Assembly: GCA_013215525.1 (NCBI GenBank)
Contig: JABSQY010000017.1
Coordinates: forward strand, 1-25,612
Direction: 5' to 3'
Length of the DNA: 25,612 nt
Source of the DNA: Nanoarchaeales archaeon
GTDB taxonomy: Archaea; Nanobdellota; Nanobdellia; Woesearchaeales; UBA583
This document shows, one piece after another, positions 1 to 6,414 of this stretch. Each line of letters opens with the position of its first letter. The first letter of the stretch is position 1. Made by a program: the position numbers and the translations under genes. The notes beneath the pieces are model-generated. The model searched no databases. It was not told the DNA's origin and was given only the letters and a program-made list of their open reading frames with translations.

Positions 1-268
1 TAATCCATTTAATTTCCATTTTAAGGATAAATTATTTGAATTAAAAAATATTATACTTTTTTTCATAATATATACCGTAATTTATCATATATAAAGATAA
101 CTATTTAAAATTTATCTATAATATTAAAACTCAAACTTATAAAGATTGAAATATTAGTTTTATTATAATTATACAATTTACGCAAATTAAAATTTAATGA
201 TAGATTAAATTCACAAATTATTTTAATTTCTACAATGTAATATTATCACAATAAAAATACATAATAAA
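1..268. other. AT-rich upstream non-coding region
   Basis: No convincing gene lies here. The stretch is extremely AT-rich. TATA-like strings occur at about 88-96 (TATATAAAG) and 137-145 (TTATAAAG), but neither has a start codon about 25 nt downstream on the plus strand, unlike the other promoters in the window. The element at 239-247 is correctly spaced for the gene starting at 269. The rest may be the promoter side of a gene beyond the left edge; that is inference. Confidence 0.4.
239..247 (+). promoter_or_regulatory. Weak TATA-like box of the recJ-like gene
   Basis: AATATTATC is centred about 26 nt before the ATG at 269, the same spacing as the stronger boxes in this window. The match to a TATA consensus is weak and rests mainly on position. 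Confidence 0.35.
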
Positions 269-1843
269 ATGGAATATACAAATTTTGACAAATTAACTCA
301 CAACGATGTGGGACAAAGATTTACCGGAAGAGGTAAAGTGACTATTGTAAAACAAACATCAGGACCAACTTTAATGATGTTAGATGATGGAACTAAAGTT
401 TTCACATTTAAAGCATTTATTAAACCTGGAATCAGAGCATACCCTGAGATTGAACAAGGAGATATGGCAAAAGTAGTTTTCGTATTATCTAAAAGAATGG
501 ATAACATCGAAGGTGAAGTAAGAGAAATGACTAAATTATCTGAAGATGAAGCAAAAGCATTTGAATCAGATATTAAAAAAGCTAACGAAGCAAAATATAA
601 ACCAAAATGTACTGAATTTTCAATTAAATCAGAAGTTTTAGAATCCCTAAAACCAAGATTCATCAAAGTAGCAACTTTAATTAGACAAGCAGTAATGGAA
701 AGAAGACCAATCATTTTAAGACACGATGCTGACTGTGATGGATACTCTTCTGCTATTTGTATGCAAAGAGCAATTATTGGATTAATGAATGATGTATCAG
801 GAGGAGACAGAATGCTTCCTTATCAAAACTTCAAACGTGCTCCATCAAAGGCGCCTTTCTATGAATATGAAGATGCAATGAAAGATATGGCATACTGGTT
901 ACGTGATAAAGTAAAAAATGGAGCAAAAGCGCCACTTGTAATTATTACCGACAACGGTTCAACATCCGAAGATATTCTAGGATACAGACAAGTTAAGTTA
1001 TACGATTGTCCAATTGTTGTAATTGACCACCACTATCCTGGTGAAAAAGATGCAGAAGGAAAAGTTGCAGTTGATCATTTAATTCAAGGACATATTAATC
1101 CATACTTAGAAGGACACGACTCAAATGTTTGTTCAGGTATGCTTGGTTATGAATTAGCAAGATTCATTTTTGAAAAAAACACAAATGATGTAATGATTCC
1201 AGCAATGGCAGCACTACTAGATCACGTTGATGGACCTGAAAAAGAAGCATATATTAAGTTAGCTGAAGATAAAGGTTACACTCAAGAATATATGACTAAA
1301 TTAGGAACAATTGTATATCTACAATCCCACTATTTAAGATTTCAAGAAGCAAGAGAATTTGTTGACGATTTATTTGGAGCAAATCAAAAAGTTCAAGAAT
1401 CAATTGTTGAAATGTTATACCCTGAAATTGAAAGAAGATTCGCAGAAACTAAAGCAATCGGAAAACATTATTCAAAAGTAACTGATTTAGGAAAAATCTA
1501 CTTAGTAGAGTTTGAAGGAGAAAAAGGAACTTCAAGAGGACAATTCCCAGCAGTAGGATTAGCTACAAACCAAATCCATGCAATGTTTGAAAAAGAGTTA
1601 GATAAGCCAGTAATTACAATGACTACAGGAAGTACATTTTTAACAATTAGAGTTGGAGATGATATTAAAGGATTTTCAGTTCCATCATTTTGTACTGAAT
1701 GGATTCAAAAGAAAATCCCACACACAGGAGCAGATGGTGGTGGACACGAACACGCAGGTTCTGTTAAATTCGTAGAATACGCAAAAGAAGAAGTTTTAAA
1801 CTTATTCAAAGAATATGTAAAAGACATCGAGTCCAAACAGTAA
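269..1843 (+). CDS. RecJ-like DHH-family nuclease with N-terminal OB fold
   Basis: Predicted DHH-superfamily phosphoesterase acting on single-stranded nucleic acid in the cytoplasm, of the archaeal RecJ-like type. Residues about 15-90 look like an OB fold. The DHH domain follows, with HDADCDG at about 152-158 (motif I), TDNGS near 227-231 (motif II), and DHH at 253-255 (motif III). The LDHVDGPE segment is the fourth acidic motif. GGGHEHAG at about 490-497 is the DHHA1 signature, so all expected metal and substrate motifs are present. At 524 residues it is a normal length for an archaeal family member. It has its own weak promoter and stands alone; the next gene is convergent. Bacterial RecJ degrades ssDNA 5'-3'; archaeal members vary (DNA or RNA, either polarity), so exact activity is not assigned. 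The 3' end overlaps an unusual repeat. Confidence 0.88.
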   Translation: MEYTNFDKLTHNDVGQRFTGRGKVTIVKQTSGPTLMMLDDGTKVFTFKAFIKPGIRAYPEIEQGDMAKVVFVLSKRMDNIEGEVREMTKLSEDEAKAFESDIKKANEAKYKPKCTEFSIKSEVLESLKPRFIKVATLIRQAVMERRPIILRHDADCDGYSSAICMQRAIIGLMNDVSGGDRMLPYQNFKRAPSKAPFYEYEDAMKDMAYWLRDKVKNGAKAPLVIITDNGSTSEDILGYRQVKLYDCPIVVIDHHYPGEKDAEGKVAVDHLIQGHINPYLEGHDSNVCSGMLGYELARFIFEKNTNDVMIPAMAALLDHVDGPEKEAYIKLAEDKGYTQEYMTKLGTIVYLQSHYLRFQEAREFVDDLFGANQKVQESIVEMLYPEIERRFAETKAIGKHYSKVTDLGKIYLVEFEGEKGTSRGQFPAVGLATNQIHAMFEKELDKPVITMTTGSTFLTIRVGDDIKGFSVPSFCTEWIQKKIPHTGADGGGHEHAGSVKFVEYAKEEVLNLFKEYVKDIESKQ

Positions 1844-1918
1844 TCTCGATATGTTTTATACTCTAAAAATTTTTTTCAAATTTTTAATGTGTAAAACATA
1901 TTGAGTCCAAACAATAAT
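1817..1918 (+). repeat. Direct/inverted triple repeat at the 3' end of the recJ-like gene
   Basis: The last codons of the gene (about 1817-1843, reading VKDIESKQ-stop) recur after the stop at about 1892-1918, where the same frame would read VKHIESKQ-stop. Between them, 1845-1861 is the inverted complement of the second copy at 1889-1905 (17 pairs including 2 G-U). It is also partly complementary to the first copy at 1817-1831. The loop holds an inner stem, 1865-1872 with 1878-1885. The middle arm can therefore pair with either copy, but not both at once. Confidence 0.7.
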
Positions 1919-1953
1919 TTTAAATTTTTCAAATTTAAAATTTTATTTTTATT
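1918..1953 (+). terminator. Candidate hairpin/T-tract terminator
   Basis: TTTTAAATTT (1918-1927) and AAATTTAAAA (1931-1940) form a perfect 10-bp stem with a TTC loop, followed by the T-rich tail TTTTATTTTTATT. Archaeal RNA polymerase terminates mainly at T-runs, so the tail may matter more than the stem. Position is after the recJ-like gene. Confidence 0.45.
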
Positions 1954-1959
1954 AAGTTA

Positions 1960-2063
1960 TTTTTCAGATTTTTTCAAGAGTGTTGAATTTGTTTGAGCGG
2001 ATTAATAGCATCGCTATATCCGATACACAAACAAAGTTAGTACTATTAGAATAATATGGAAAA
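1960..2063. repeat. Long-hairpin element, copy 1
   Basis: Outer arms 1960-1982 and 2041-2063 pair over 23 positions: 16 Watson-Crick, 3 G-U and 4 mismatches. Inside are 1988-1995 with 2028-2035 (8 bp, TTTGTTTG/CAAACAAA), 1998-2002 with 2018-2022, and 2005-2009 with 2013-2017 around an ATC loop. The 24 nt at 1961-1984 match 9578-9601 at 22 positions, and 2041-2066 matches 9655-9680 at 20 of 26. The middle is unrelated in sequence. It sits between the convergent recJ-like and trmB-like genes. No coding potential is seen. It could be a structured RNA, a bidirectional terminator or a miniature mobile element. Confidence 0.75.
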
Positions 2064-2078
2064 TTCTGAAAGAAATAA

Positions 2079-2813
2079 TTATTTCTTAGCAACATTATCC
2101 CACAGATACTTATGATAATTACGATAACTATCAGCAAGTTTTTTATTTTCAATAACTATTGCAAAATATTCTTCAAAAAATAATAAATTTACAACTTTAT
2201 TCCCATAAATCCCAATCACAGTAGGATTACTAGTAAATTCTTCTGGTAAGTATTTTTTAGTTTCAAGTTCATAAGTCTCCTCACCACGCATATCACCACG
2301 CATAAGATTTTTCCACATAATTCCTTTACTCATACGTTTACGATTCCAAACTTTAAAAAAATTAGGTAAATGAGTTGCGATATATCTTCCAGACCCAATC
2401 CAATGCATCTCGTCCGCCTCTAAAAAATCATTCCAAACAGCTTTCATCCCCTCTTTACCACGAAAAATTTGTGCATTAGTCTCAGACTTTGCTTTAGAAT
2501 AGCTTTCCTCAAGTTGTATCATTTGAGAATTTACTTCATTTTTAATATTACTTATATCTTTTTCTTTTTCTTCCAAATAACTTAAAATCATTTTCGGAGA
2601 AGTAACCTTAAAACTCTTTTTTTTATTATTAACAATAAAACTTACAAGTCCACGTTCAATTAATTTATTTAAAATATCATAAATATTTCTTCTCTCAATT
2701 CTTAATTTTTCATTAATTTCTTGAACGGTTTGTTCCCCAAAATCCAATAAATTTGAATAAACCTTCACCTCACCATCAGAAAGCCCCATCTTTTTAAAAA
2801 AATCTAATTCCAT
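2079..2813 (-). CDS. TrmB-family transcriptional regulator
   Basis: Predicted DNA-binding regulator of the archaeal TrmB family, whose studied members sense sugars and control transport or metabolism. Residues 1-75 form a winged helix-turn-helix (GLSDGEVKVYSNLLDFGEQTVQEINEKL, then the recognition region around RRNIYDILNKLIERGLV). Residues about 78-110 look like a dimerising coiled coil (EEKEKDISNIKNEV). The remainder resembles the C-terminal effector domain (AQIFRGKEGMKAVWNDFLEADE). Length, 244 residues, is near that of the short TrmB class. The gene is divergent from a secreted protein at 2900, and a dyad at 2846-2864 lies between them, so autoregulation and control of that neighbour are plausible. 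Effector unknown. A second protein of the same architecture and length is encoded at 21288-22022. Confidence 0.82.
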   Translation of the reverse strand: MELDFFKKMGLSDGEVKVYSNLLDFGEQTVQEINEKLRIERRNIYDILNKLIERGLVSFIVNNKKKSFKVTSPKMILSYLEEKEKDISNIKNEVNSQMIQLEESYSKAKSETNAQIFRGKEGMKAVWNDFLEADEMHWIGSGRYIATHLPNFFKVWNRKRMSKGIMWKNLMRGDMRGEETYELETKKYLPEEFTSNPTVIGIYGNKVVNLLFFEEYFAIVIENKKLADSYRNYHKYLWDNVAKK

Positions 2814-2834
2814 ATATATACTATTGAATTAAAG

Positions 2835-2841
2835 TTTATAA
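2835..2841 (-). promoter_or_regulatory. TATA box of the first trmB-like gene
   Basis: On the minus strand TTATAAA is centred 25 nt upstream of the ATG at 2813, implying a leaderless transcript. Confidence 0.55.
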
Positions 2842-2845
2842 CTTT

Positions 2846-2864
2846 TGGTGTTGTATCGACACCA
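2846..2864. promoter_or_regulatory. Candidate operator dyad between divergent genes
   Basis: TGGTGT (2846-2851), a 7-nt spacer, and ACACCA (2859-2864) form a perfect 6-bp inverted repeat. It sits immediately upstream of the trmB TATA region and just before the TATA-like box of the plus-strand gene at 2900. This position and symmetry suit a regulator-binding site, probably for the adjacent TrmB; that assignment is inferred. Confidence 0.5.
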
Positions 2865-2870
2865 CACTAG

Positions 2871-2879
2871 TTTAAGTAA
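2871..2879 (+). promoter_or_regulatory. TATA-like box of the secreted beta-strand protein gene
   Basis: TTTAAGTAA is centred 25 nt before the ATG at 2900. It is a weak TATA match, consistent with a regulated promoter next to the dyad at 2846-2864. Confidence 0.4.
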
Positions 2880-2899
2880 GTAATTGTAGTCTCTTAAGT

Positions 2900-3568
2900 A
2901 TGGTAAATAAAACAAACCTAGCAAAGATTATTCCAGTAGTAGCTACCTCAATGTTCTTAAATCCAGCATTAGCGCAAGATTGCAATATTACATCATCACT
3001 AGAATTAGCTAACTCATTTACAAACAAAGTAGGAATTATAACCTCTGATGAACCAATAACTCAACCAAAAGTAATAGTGAAATGTGGAAGTAATATATTT
3101 TATGGGACGCAAGTCAATAAGATAGAAAATGGTAAAGATTTTACATTATTTGGAGCAAAAAAAAATTTTAAAATTAATGAAGATTTAAAAGTAAATTTTG
3201 GAATTGAAAAACTTCACACATACGGAAATAATAAAACAAGTAACATAGTATATGGAGGAGTTTCTTATAATGGACCAGTTAATATAGAAGTCAGTCACAA
3301 CAAATTTATTGATTCAGATAAAAGTTTCATAAAATTTGATTTTAGCAAATCATTTCAAATAAATAATGATTTAAAAATAAAAGGAAATATTGGATATGTT
3401 GATATTAAAGGATTTAATGAAAAATTAGATAATAAAAATAGAATATATGGTGGCCTTGGACTAGAATATGAATTAAATAAAAATACTAAATTATTTGCAA
3501 ATTTTGAAAAGCAAATTACCCCATTTGAGAATACTAAATTTGGAGTTAGAATTTCACACACATTCTAA
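2900..3568 (+). CDS. Secreted beta-strand-rich protein, beta-barrel-like, unknown function
   Basis: I do not recognise a family. Residues 1-25 form a signal peptide: basic start, hydrophobic stretch, then ALA followed by Q at the likely signal peptidase I site. The mature part, about 195 residues, alternates polar and nonpolar residues in repeated amphipathic strands separated by short Asn/Asp/Gly turns (for example IYGGLGLEYELNKNTKLFANFEK). It ends in TKFGVRISHTF, with a terminal Phe like bacterial outer-membrane beta-barrels. Two cysteines (about 28 and 62) could form a disulfide. Archaea of this type are not known to have an outer membrane or BAM machinery, so a soluble or cell-wall-associated beta protein is equally possible. 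The gene diverges from a TrmB regulator with a dyad between them, so its expression is probably controlled. Confidence 0.6.
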   Translation: MVNKTNLAKIIPVVATSMFLNPALAQDCNITSSLELANSFTNKVGIITSDEPITQPKVIVKCGSNIFYGTQVNKIENGKDFTLFGAKKNFKINEDLKVNFGIEKLHTYGNNKTSNIVYGGVSYNGPVNIEVSHNKFIDSDKSFIKFDFSKSFQINNDLKIKGNIGYVDIKGFNEKLDNKNRIYGGLGLEYELNKNTKLFANFEKQITPFENTKFGVRISHTF

Positions 3569-3603
3569 TTTTTAGAATTTAAATCTTTAAAATAGTACAT
3601 CAA

Positions 3604-3612
3604 TTTATATAA
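3604..3612 (+). promoter_or_regulatory. TATA box of the DUF924 gene
   Basis: TTTATATAA is centred 25 nt before the ATG at 3633, implying leaderless transcription. Confidence 0.6.
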
Positions 3613-3632
3613 AACAAATAATTTCTTATTCT

Positions 3633-4202
3633 ATGGAAGAAAAATCAAAAATTACACCAAAAGATGTTTTATCATTTTGGTTCGAACAAACAAAAGAAGA
3701 ACAATGGTTCAAAAAGGACGATGAATTTGATAGACAATTAACAGTTAAATTCGCAGAATTACATGAAGAAATTATCTCCGATAAAAGAAATGTATGGATG
3801 AACGATGCAAACGGATGTTTAGCACTAATATTAGTATTAGACCAATTCAGTAGAAATATGTTTAGAAATACAGCTAAAGCATTCAAGTCTGATAAATTTT
3901 CATTAAAAATTGCAAAACTTGCAATTGAAAATGGATTTGACAAAAAAGTAAAACAAGGAAGACAATTCTTTTATATGCCATTTATGCATTCTGAATCAAT
4001 TAAAGAACAAGAAAAATGTGTAGAATTATTTACGCAATTAGCAAAAGATGAAGGAAAAGATATTGATAGTGTTATAGATTACGCAGTTCAACACAGACAC
4101 ATAATTAGAAAGTTCCAAAGATTCCCACATAGAAATGAAATTCTAAAAAGAGAATCAACTTTTTCTGAAAAAGAATTTCTTAAGGAAAATACAGGATTTT
4201 AA
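3633..4202 (+). CDS. DUF924 family protein
   Basis: A 189-residue soluble, all-helical protein matching the DUF924 family, whose TPR-like fold has no assigned biochemical function. Family features visible are the N-terminal DVLSFWF, the EQWFKKDDEFD segment, the central ALILVLDQFSRNMFR (normally L-DQFPRN-FR), the FFYMPFMHSE motif, and the C-terminal HRHIIRKFQRFPHRN. All are intact, so the protein is probably functional. DUF924 is common in bacteria and some eukaryotes and is less usual in archaea, so acquisition by transfer is possible. Base composition and codon use look like the neighbours, so any transfer is not recent. It has its own promoter. Confidence 0.85.
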   Translation: MEEKSKITPKDVLSFWFEQTKEEQWFKKDDEFDRQLTVKFAELHEEIISDKRNVWMNDANGCLALILVLDQFSRNMFRNTAKAFKSDKFSLKIAKLAIENGFDKKVKQGRQFFYMPFMHSESIKEQEKCVELFTQLAKDEGKDIDSVIDYAVQHRHIIRKFQRFPHRNEILKRESTFSEKEFLKENTGF

Positions 4203-4281
4203 GAAAATCAAATAAATAAATAAAATTATTTATTAAAATCATTTTAAATAATCAAATAATAATACTTCTAAATTAATCATA

Positions 4282-4290
4282 TTTATAAAA
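4282..4290 (+). promoter_or_regulatory. TATA box of the double-HTH regulator gene
   Basis: TTTATAAAA is centred 25 nt before the ATG at 4311; leaderless spacing. Confidence 0.6.
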
Positions 4291-4310
4291 GATAAAAATC
4301 TAAACTAAGT

Positions 4311-5273
4311 ATGAATCAAAATAAATCTATTATAACATCAAAAGATGTTCTAATTTTAAAAAAATTACTTGAAGATGGAAGAGCAAGTTCTTCAAGTATT
4401 TCAAAAGAAATAGATTTAGGGAGAGAAATTGTAAATTATAGAATTAAAAGATTAATAAAAGAAAATCTTATTGTAAAATTTATTCCAAAAGTTAATGAGA
4501 AAGCATTATATTATCAAGAATACATAATATTTTTAAAATTAAATTTAGAAGATGAAATTTCAAAAGATAAATTTATTAAAGAAAATATTGGAAATAAATA
4601 TTTAGTATGGACTGTAAAATCAAATAAAGGATGGGATTTAATTGTACGGCTATATGCTCAAAATGTTGATGAATTTAAAAATAAATTATCTGAAATATTA
4701 GAAACATTTTCAGATGTATTAACAAATTATTATACAATTATAAGTTCCGAAGAAATTAAAGAAAACGAAAAATCAGTTATTGCAAATAAAGTATTTGATG
4801 AAGAATATGAAAAGAAAAAAGATTATGAAGTAATCAAACAAGGACAACTAATTCAAATTGACGACAAAGATAAAGAGATTATAAATTTACTTGAAACTGA
4901 TGCAAGAGTACAATACAAAGAGATTGCAAATAAACTAGATGTAAGTTCAGACACAGTAAAATATAGAATTGATAGAATGAAAGAACAAGGAATTCTTGAG
5001 GGAATAACTCCAGTTTTAAACTTTAATAAATTAGGATTATTCCAATATGCAGCAATTTTAAGATTCCCCTATTTAGATAAATCCTCAAGTGAATCAATTA
5101 AAAAAATATTAAATAAATGTGATTGTGTAGTTAGGGCAATTAAATCATTAAACAATGATGAATATTTTTTAAATTTAGTATTTGATTTTGAAATTGAAGC
5201 TGAAGAATTTGAAAAAGATATAAGAGAATTAGGATTTAATATTGATGTGTTTGATGTTTTTAAGATCGACTGA
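4311..5273 (+). CDS. Lrp/AsnC-type regulator with two tandem HTH-ligand units
   Basis: A 320-residue putative transcription factor made of two Lrp/AsnC-like halves. The first HTH is at about 9-60 (TSKDVLILKKLLEDGRASSSSISKEI then VNYRIKRLIKENLIVKF), followed by a RAM-like alpha/beta domain to about 150. The second unit starts near 180 (DDKDKEIINLLETDARVQYKEIANKLDVSSDTVKYRIDRMKEQGIL) with its own C-terminal alpha/beta domain. Classical Lrp proteins have one such unit of about 150 residues, so this is a fused or duplicated form; double-unit forms are known in archaea. The second HTH is closer to consensus. Effector and targets cannot be read. It probably leads a transcript with the acetyltransferase and the HExxH protein downstream. 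Confidence 0.78.
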   Translation: MNQNKSIITSKDVLILKKLLEDGRASSSSISKEIDLGREIVNYRIKRLIKENLIVKFIPKVNEKALYYQEYIIFLKLNLEDEISKDKFIKENIGNKYLVWTVKSNKGWDLIVRLYAQNVDEFKNKLSEILETFSDVLTNYYTIISSEEIKENEKSVIANKVFDEEYEKKKDYEVIKQGQLIQIDDKDKEIINLLETDARVQYKEIANKLDVSSDTVKYRIDRMKEQGILEGITPVLNFNKLGLFQYAAILRFPYLDKSSSESIKKILNKCDCVVRAIKSLNNDEYFLNLVFDFEIEAEEFEKDIRELGFNIDVFDVFKID

Positions 5274-5301
5274 TTTTGTAGATAGCAAAATAATAAATAA
5301 A

Positions 5302-5736
5302 ATGAAAAATATTAAAATTAAAAATTATAATCCTAAAACAGATTATATAGAAGTTGAAAATTTATATAAAAATTCTGAAACATTTGGAGGACAATTTGAT
5401 TCATCAAGAGATTCAAAAGAAAAATTAGAAAAACTATCAAATTCAAATCCTGAGAAAATTCAAATAGCTACAATAAATAATAAAATTGTTGGAACAGTTA
5501 CAATATTTGAAGACTCAAGAGCAGGCTGGTTATATAGATTCGCAGTTCAAAAAGAATTTGAAAAAGAAATATCTGATAAATTATATAAAAAATCAACTCA
5601 AATATTAAAAAAATTAGGACATAAACAAGTTTTAGTTTATGGACCTGACGATAATTTAGAAATTGAAAAAAGATATATAGAATTAGGATTAAATAAAGGA
5701 GAAAAATATACTTGTTATTGGAAAGAAATAAAATAG
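5302..5736 (+). CDS. GNAT-family N-acetyltransferase-like protein
   Basis: A 144-residue protein resembling the GNAT fold that transfers acetyl from acetyl-CoA. The first strand and helix are KIKNYNPKTDYIEVENLYK. The central strands are IQIATINNKIVGTVTIFEDSRAGWLYRFAVQKEF, with IVGTV being the typical beta4 and FAVQKEF the beta strand leading to the CoA-binding loop. The canonical Q/R-x-x-G-x-G/A pyrophosphate loop is poorly conserved (QKEFEKEIS), so binding may be altered. GLNKGEKYTCYWKE is the usual C-terminal strand pair. The frame is open from 5242, overlapping the preceding gene, but the ATG at 5302 places the first family strand at the N terminus and is preferred. It lies 28 nt after the regulator and 3 nt before the next gene, so co-transcription is likely. 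Substrate unknown. Confidence 0.62.
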   Translation: MKNIKIKNYNPKTDYIEVENLYKNSETFGGQFDSSRDSKEKLEKLSNSNPEKIQIATINNKIVGTVTIFEDSRAGWLYRFAVQKEFEKEISDKLYKKSTQILKKLGHKQVLVYGPDDNLEIEKRYIELGLNKGEKYTCYWKEIK

Positions 5737-5739
5737 AAA

Positions 5740-6408
5740 ATGATTCAAACAAAATTAAAAATAAAAAAAATAAATATATCTAAAAATATAATTTTATTAG
5801 TATTTAAAAATCAACTAGAAATTACTTCAACATTCCTAAGATTCCAAGAACATTACGAATCTCCTAAATTTAGAAATAAAATATTTACGCTAGATGAATA
5901 CAAACTATGGTACACAAGTATAAAAGGAAAATTTTCATACTACACAGACTGGAACGGTTTCAACATCCCATCACACATCCTAACACCATTCTACAATAAA
6001 CAATTCAAAGATTTAACATCTGCTGAAAATCAGATACTAGAATTATTAAAAAACAAAAAAGAAGAATTTTATATAATTGGAATTCATAAAAATAGTAGAA
6101 ATTTAAAACAAGTATTAAAACACGAAACTGCACACGGACTATTTTACACAAATAAAGAATATAAAGATAAAATTCAAGATAAATTAAAACAATACAAGTT
6201 AGATAAATTAAAAAAAAGTTTATTAAATTCAGGAGGTTATCATAGTGAAGTAATTGAAGATGAAACGCACGCATACAGCCTTGACTATCAAGTAGGATAT
6301 CTAACTAAAATTCCAATATTTCTACATTTTAAACTAAAAAGAATATATAATAAATATATTAAACAAAATAAAATTAATATAAATCAAATAATTAAAGAAA
6401 TAAAATAA
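5740..6408 (+). CDS. Uncharacterised protein with HExxH zincin-like motif
   Basis: A 222-residue protein of no family I can name with certainty. VLKHETAHGLFYT at about 125-137 contains HETAH (128-132), the zinc-binding and catalytic motif of many metallopeptidases. The acidic cluster EDETHAY (about 173-179), some 41-47 residues later, could supply the third ligand, as in gluzincins. The N-terminal region includes a conserved-looking FLRFQEHYESPKFRNK and DWNGFNIPSHIL. No signal peptide is evident; an early hydrophobic patch (NIILLVF) is too short for a membrane span. The gene begins 3 nt after the acetyltransferase stop, so both probably come from one transcript. It ends 6 nt from the convergent Nudix gene. 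A peptidase role is inferred from the motif only. Confidence 0.5.
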   Translation: MIQTKLKIKKINISKNIILLVFKNQLEITSTFLRFQEHYESPKFRNKIFTLDEYKLWYTSIKGKFSYYTDWNGFNIPSHILTPFYNKQFKDLTSAENQILELLKNKKEEFYIIGIHKNSRNLKQVLKHETAHGLFYTNKEYKDKIQDKLKQYKLDKLKKSLLNSGGYHSEVIEDETHAYSLDYQVGYLTKIPIFLHFKLKRIYNKYIKQNKININQIIKEIK

Positions 6409-6414
6409 AAATAA

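Noticed and set aside
298..714. 138-codon minus-strand open frame inside the recJ-like gene
   Set aside because: Shadow of a strongly supported coding frame; no family motif, and hydrophobic content follows from the opposite-strand codons.
1960..2063. Integron attC site
   Set aside because: The variable centre with conserved paired ends is similar, but the outer ends do not fit the RYYYAAC/GTTRRRY core sites and no integrase gene is in the window.
1964..2152. 62-codon minus-strand open frame with a hydrophobic start, across hairpin element copy 1
   Set aside because: It overlaps the end of the trmB-like gene in another frame and follows AT-rich sequence; no promoter or Shine-Dalgarno motif.
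5242..5301. Upstream in-frame start for the acetyltransferase overlapping the regulator gene
   Set aside because: The extra 20 residues (MMCLMFLRSTDF...) come from the overlapping regulator end; the ATG at 5302 starts at the first expected strand.
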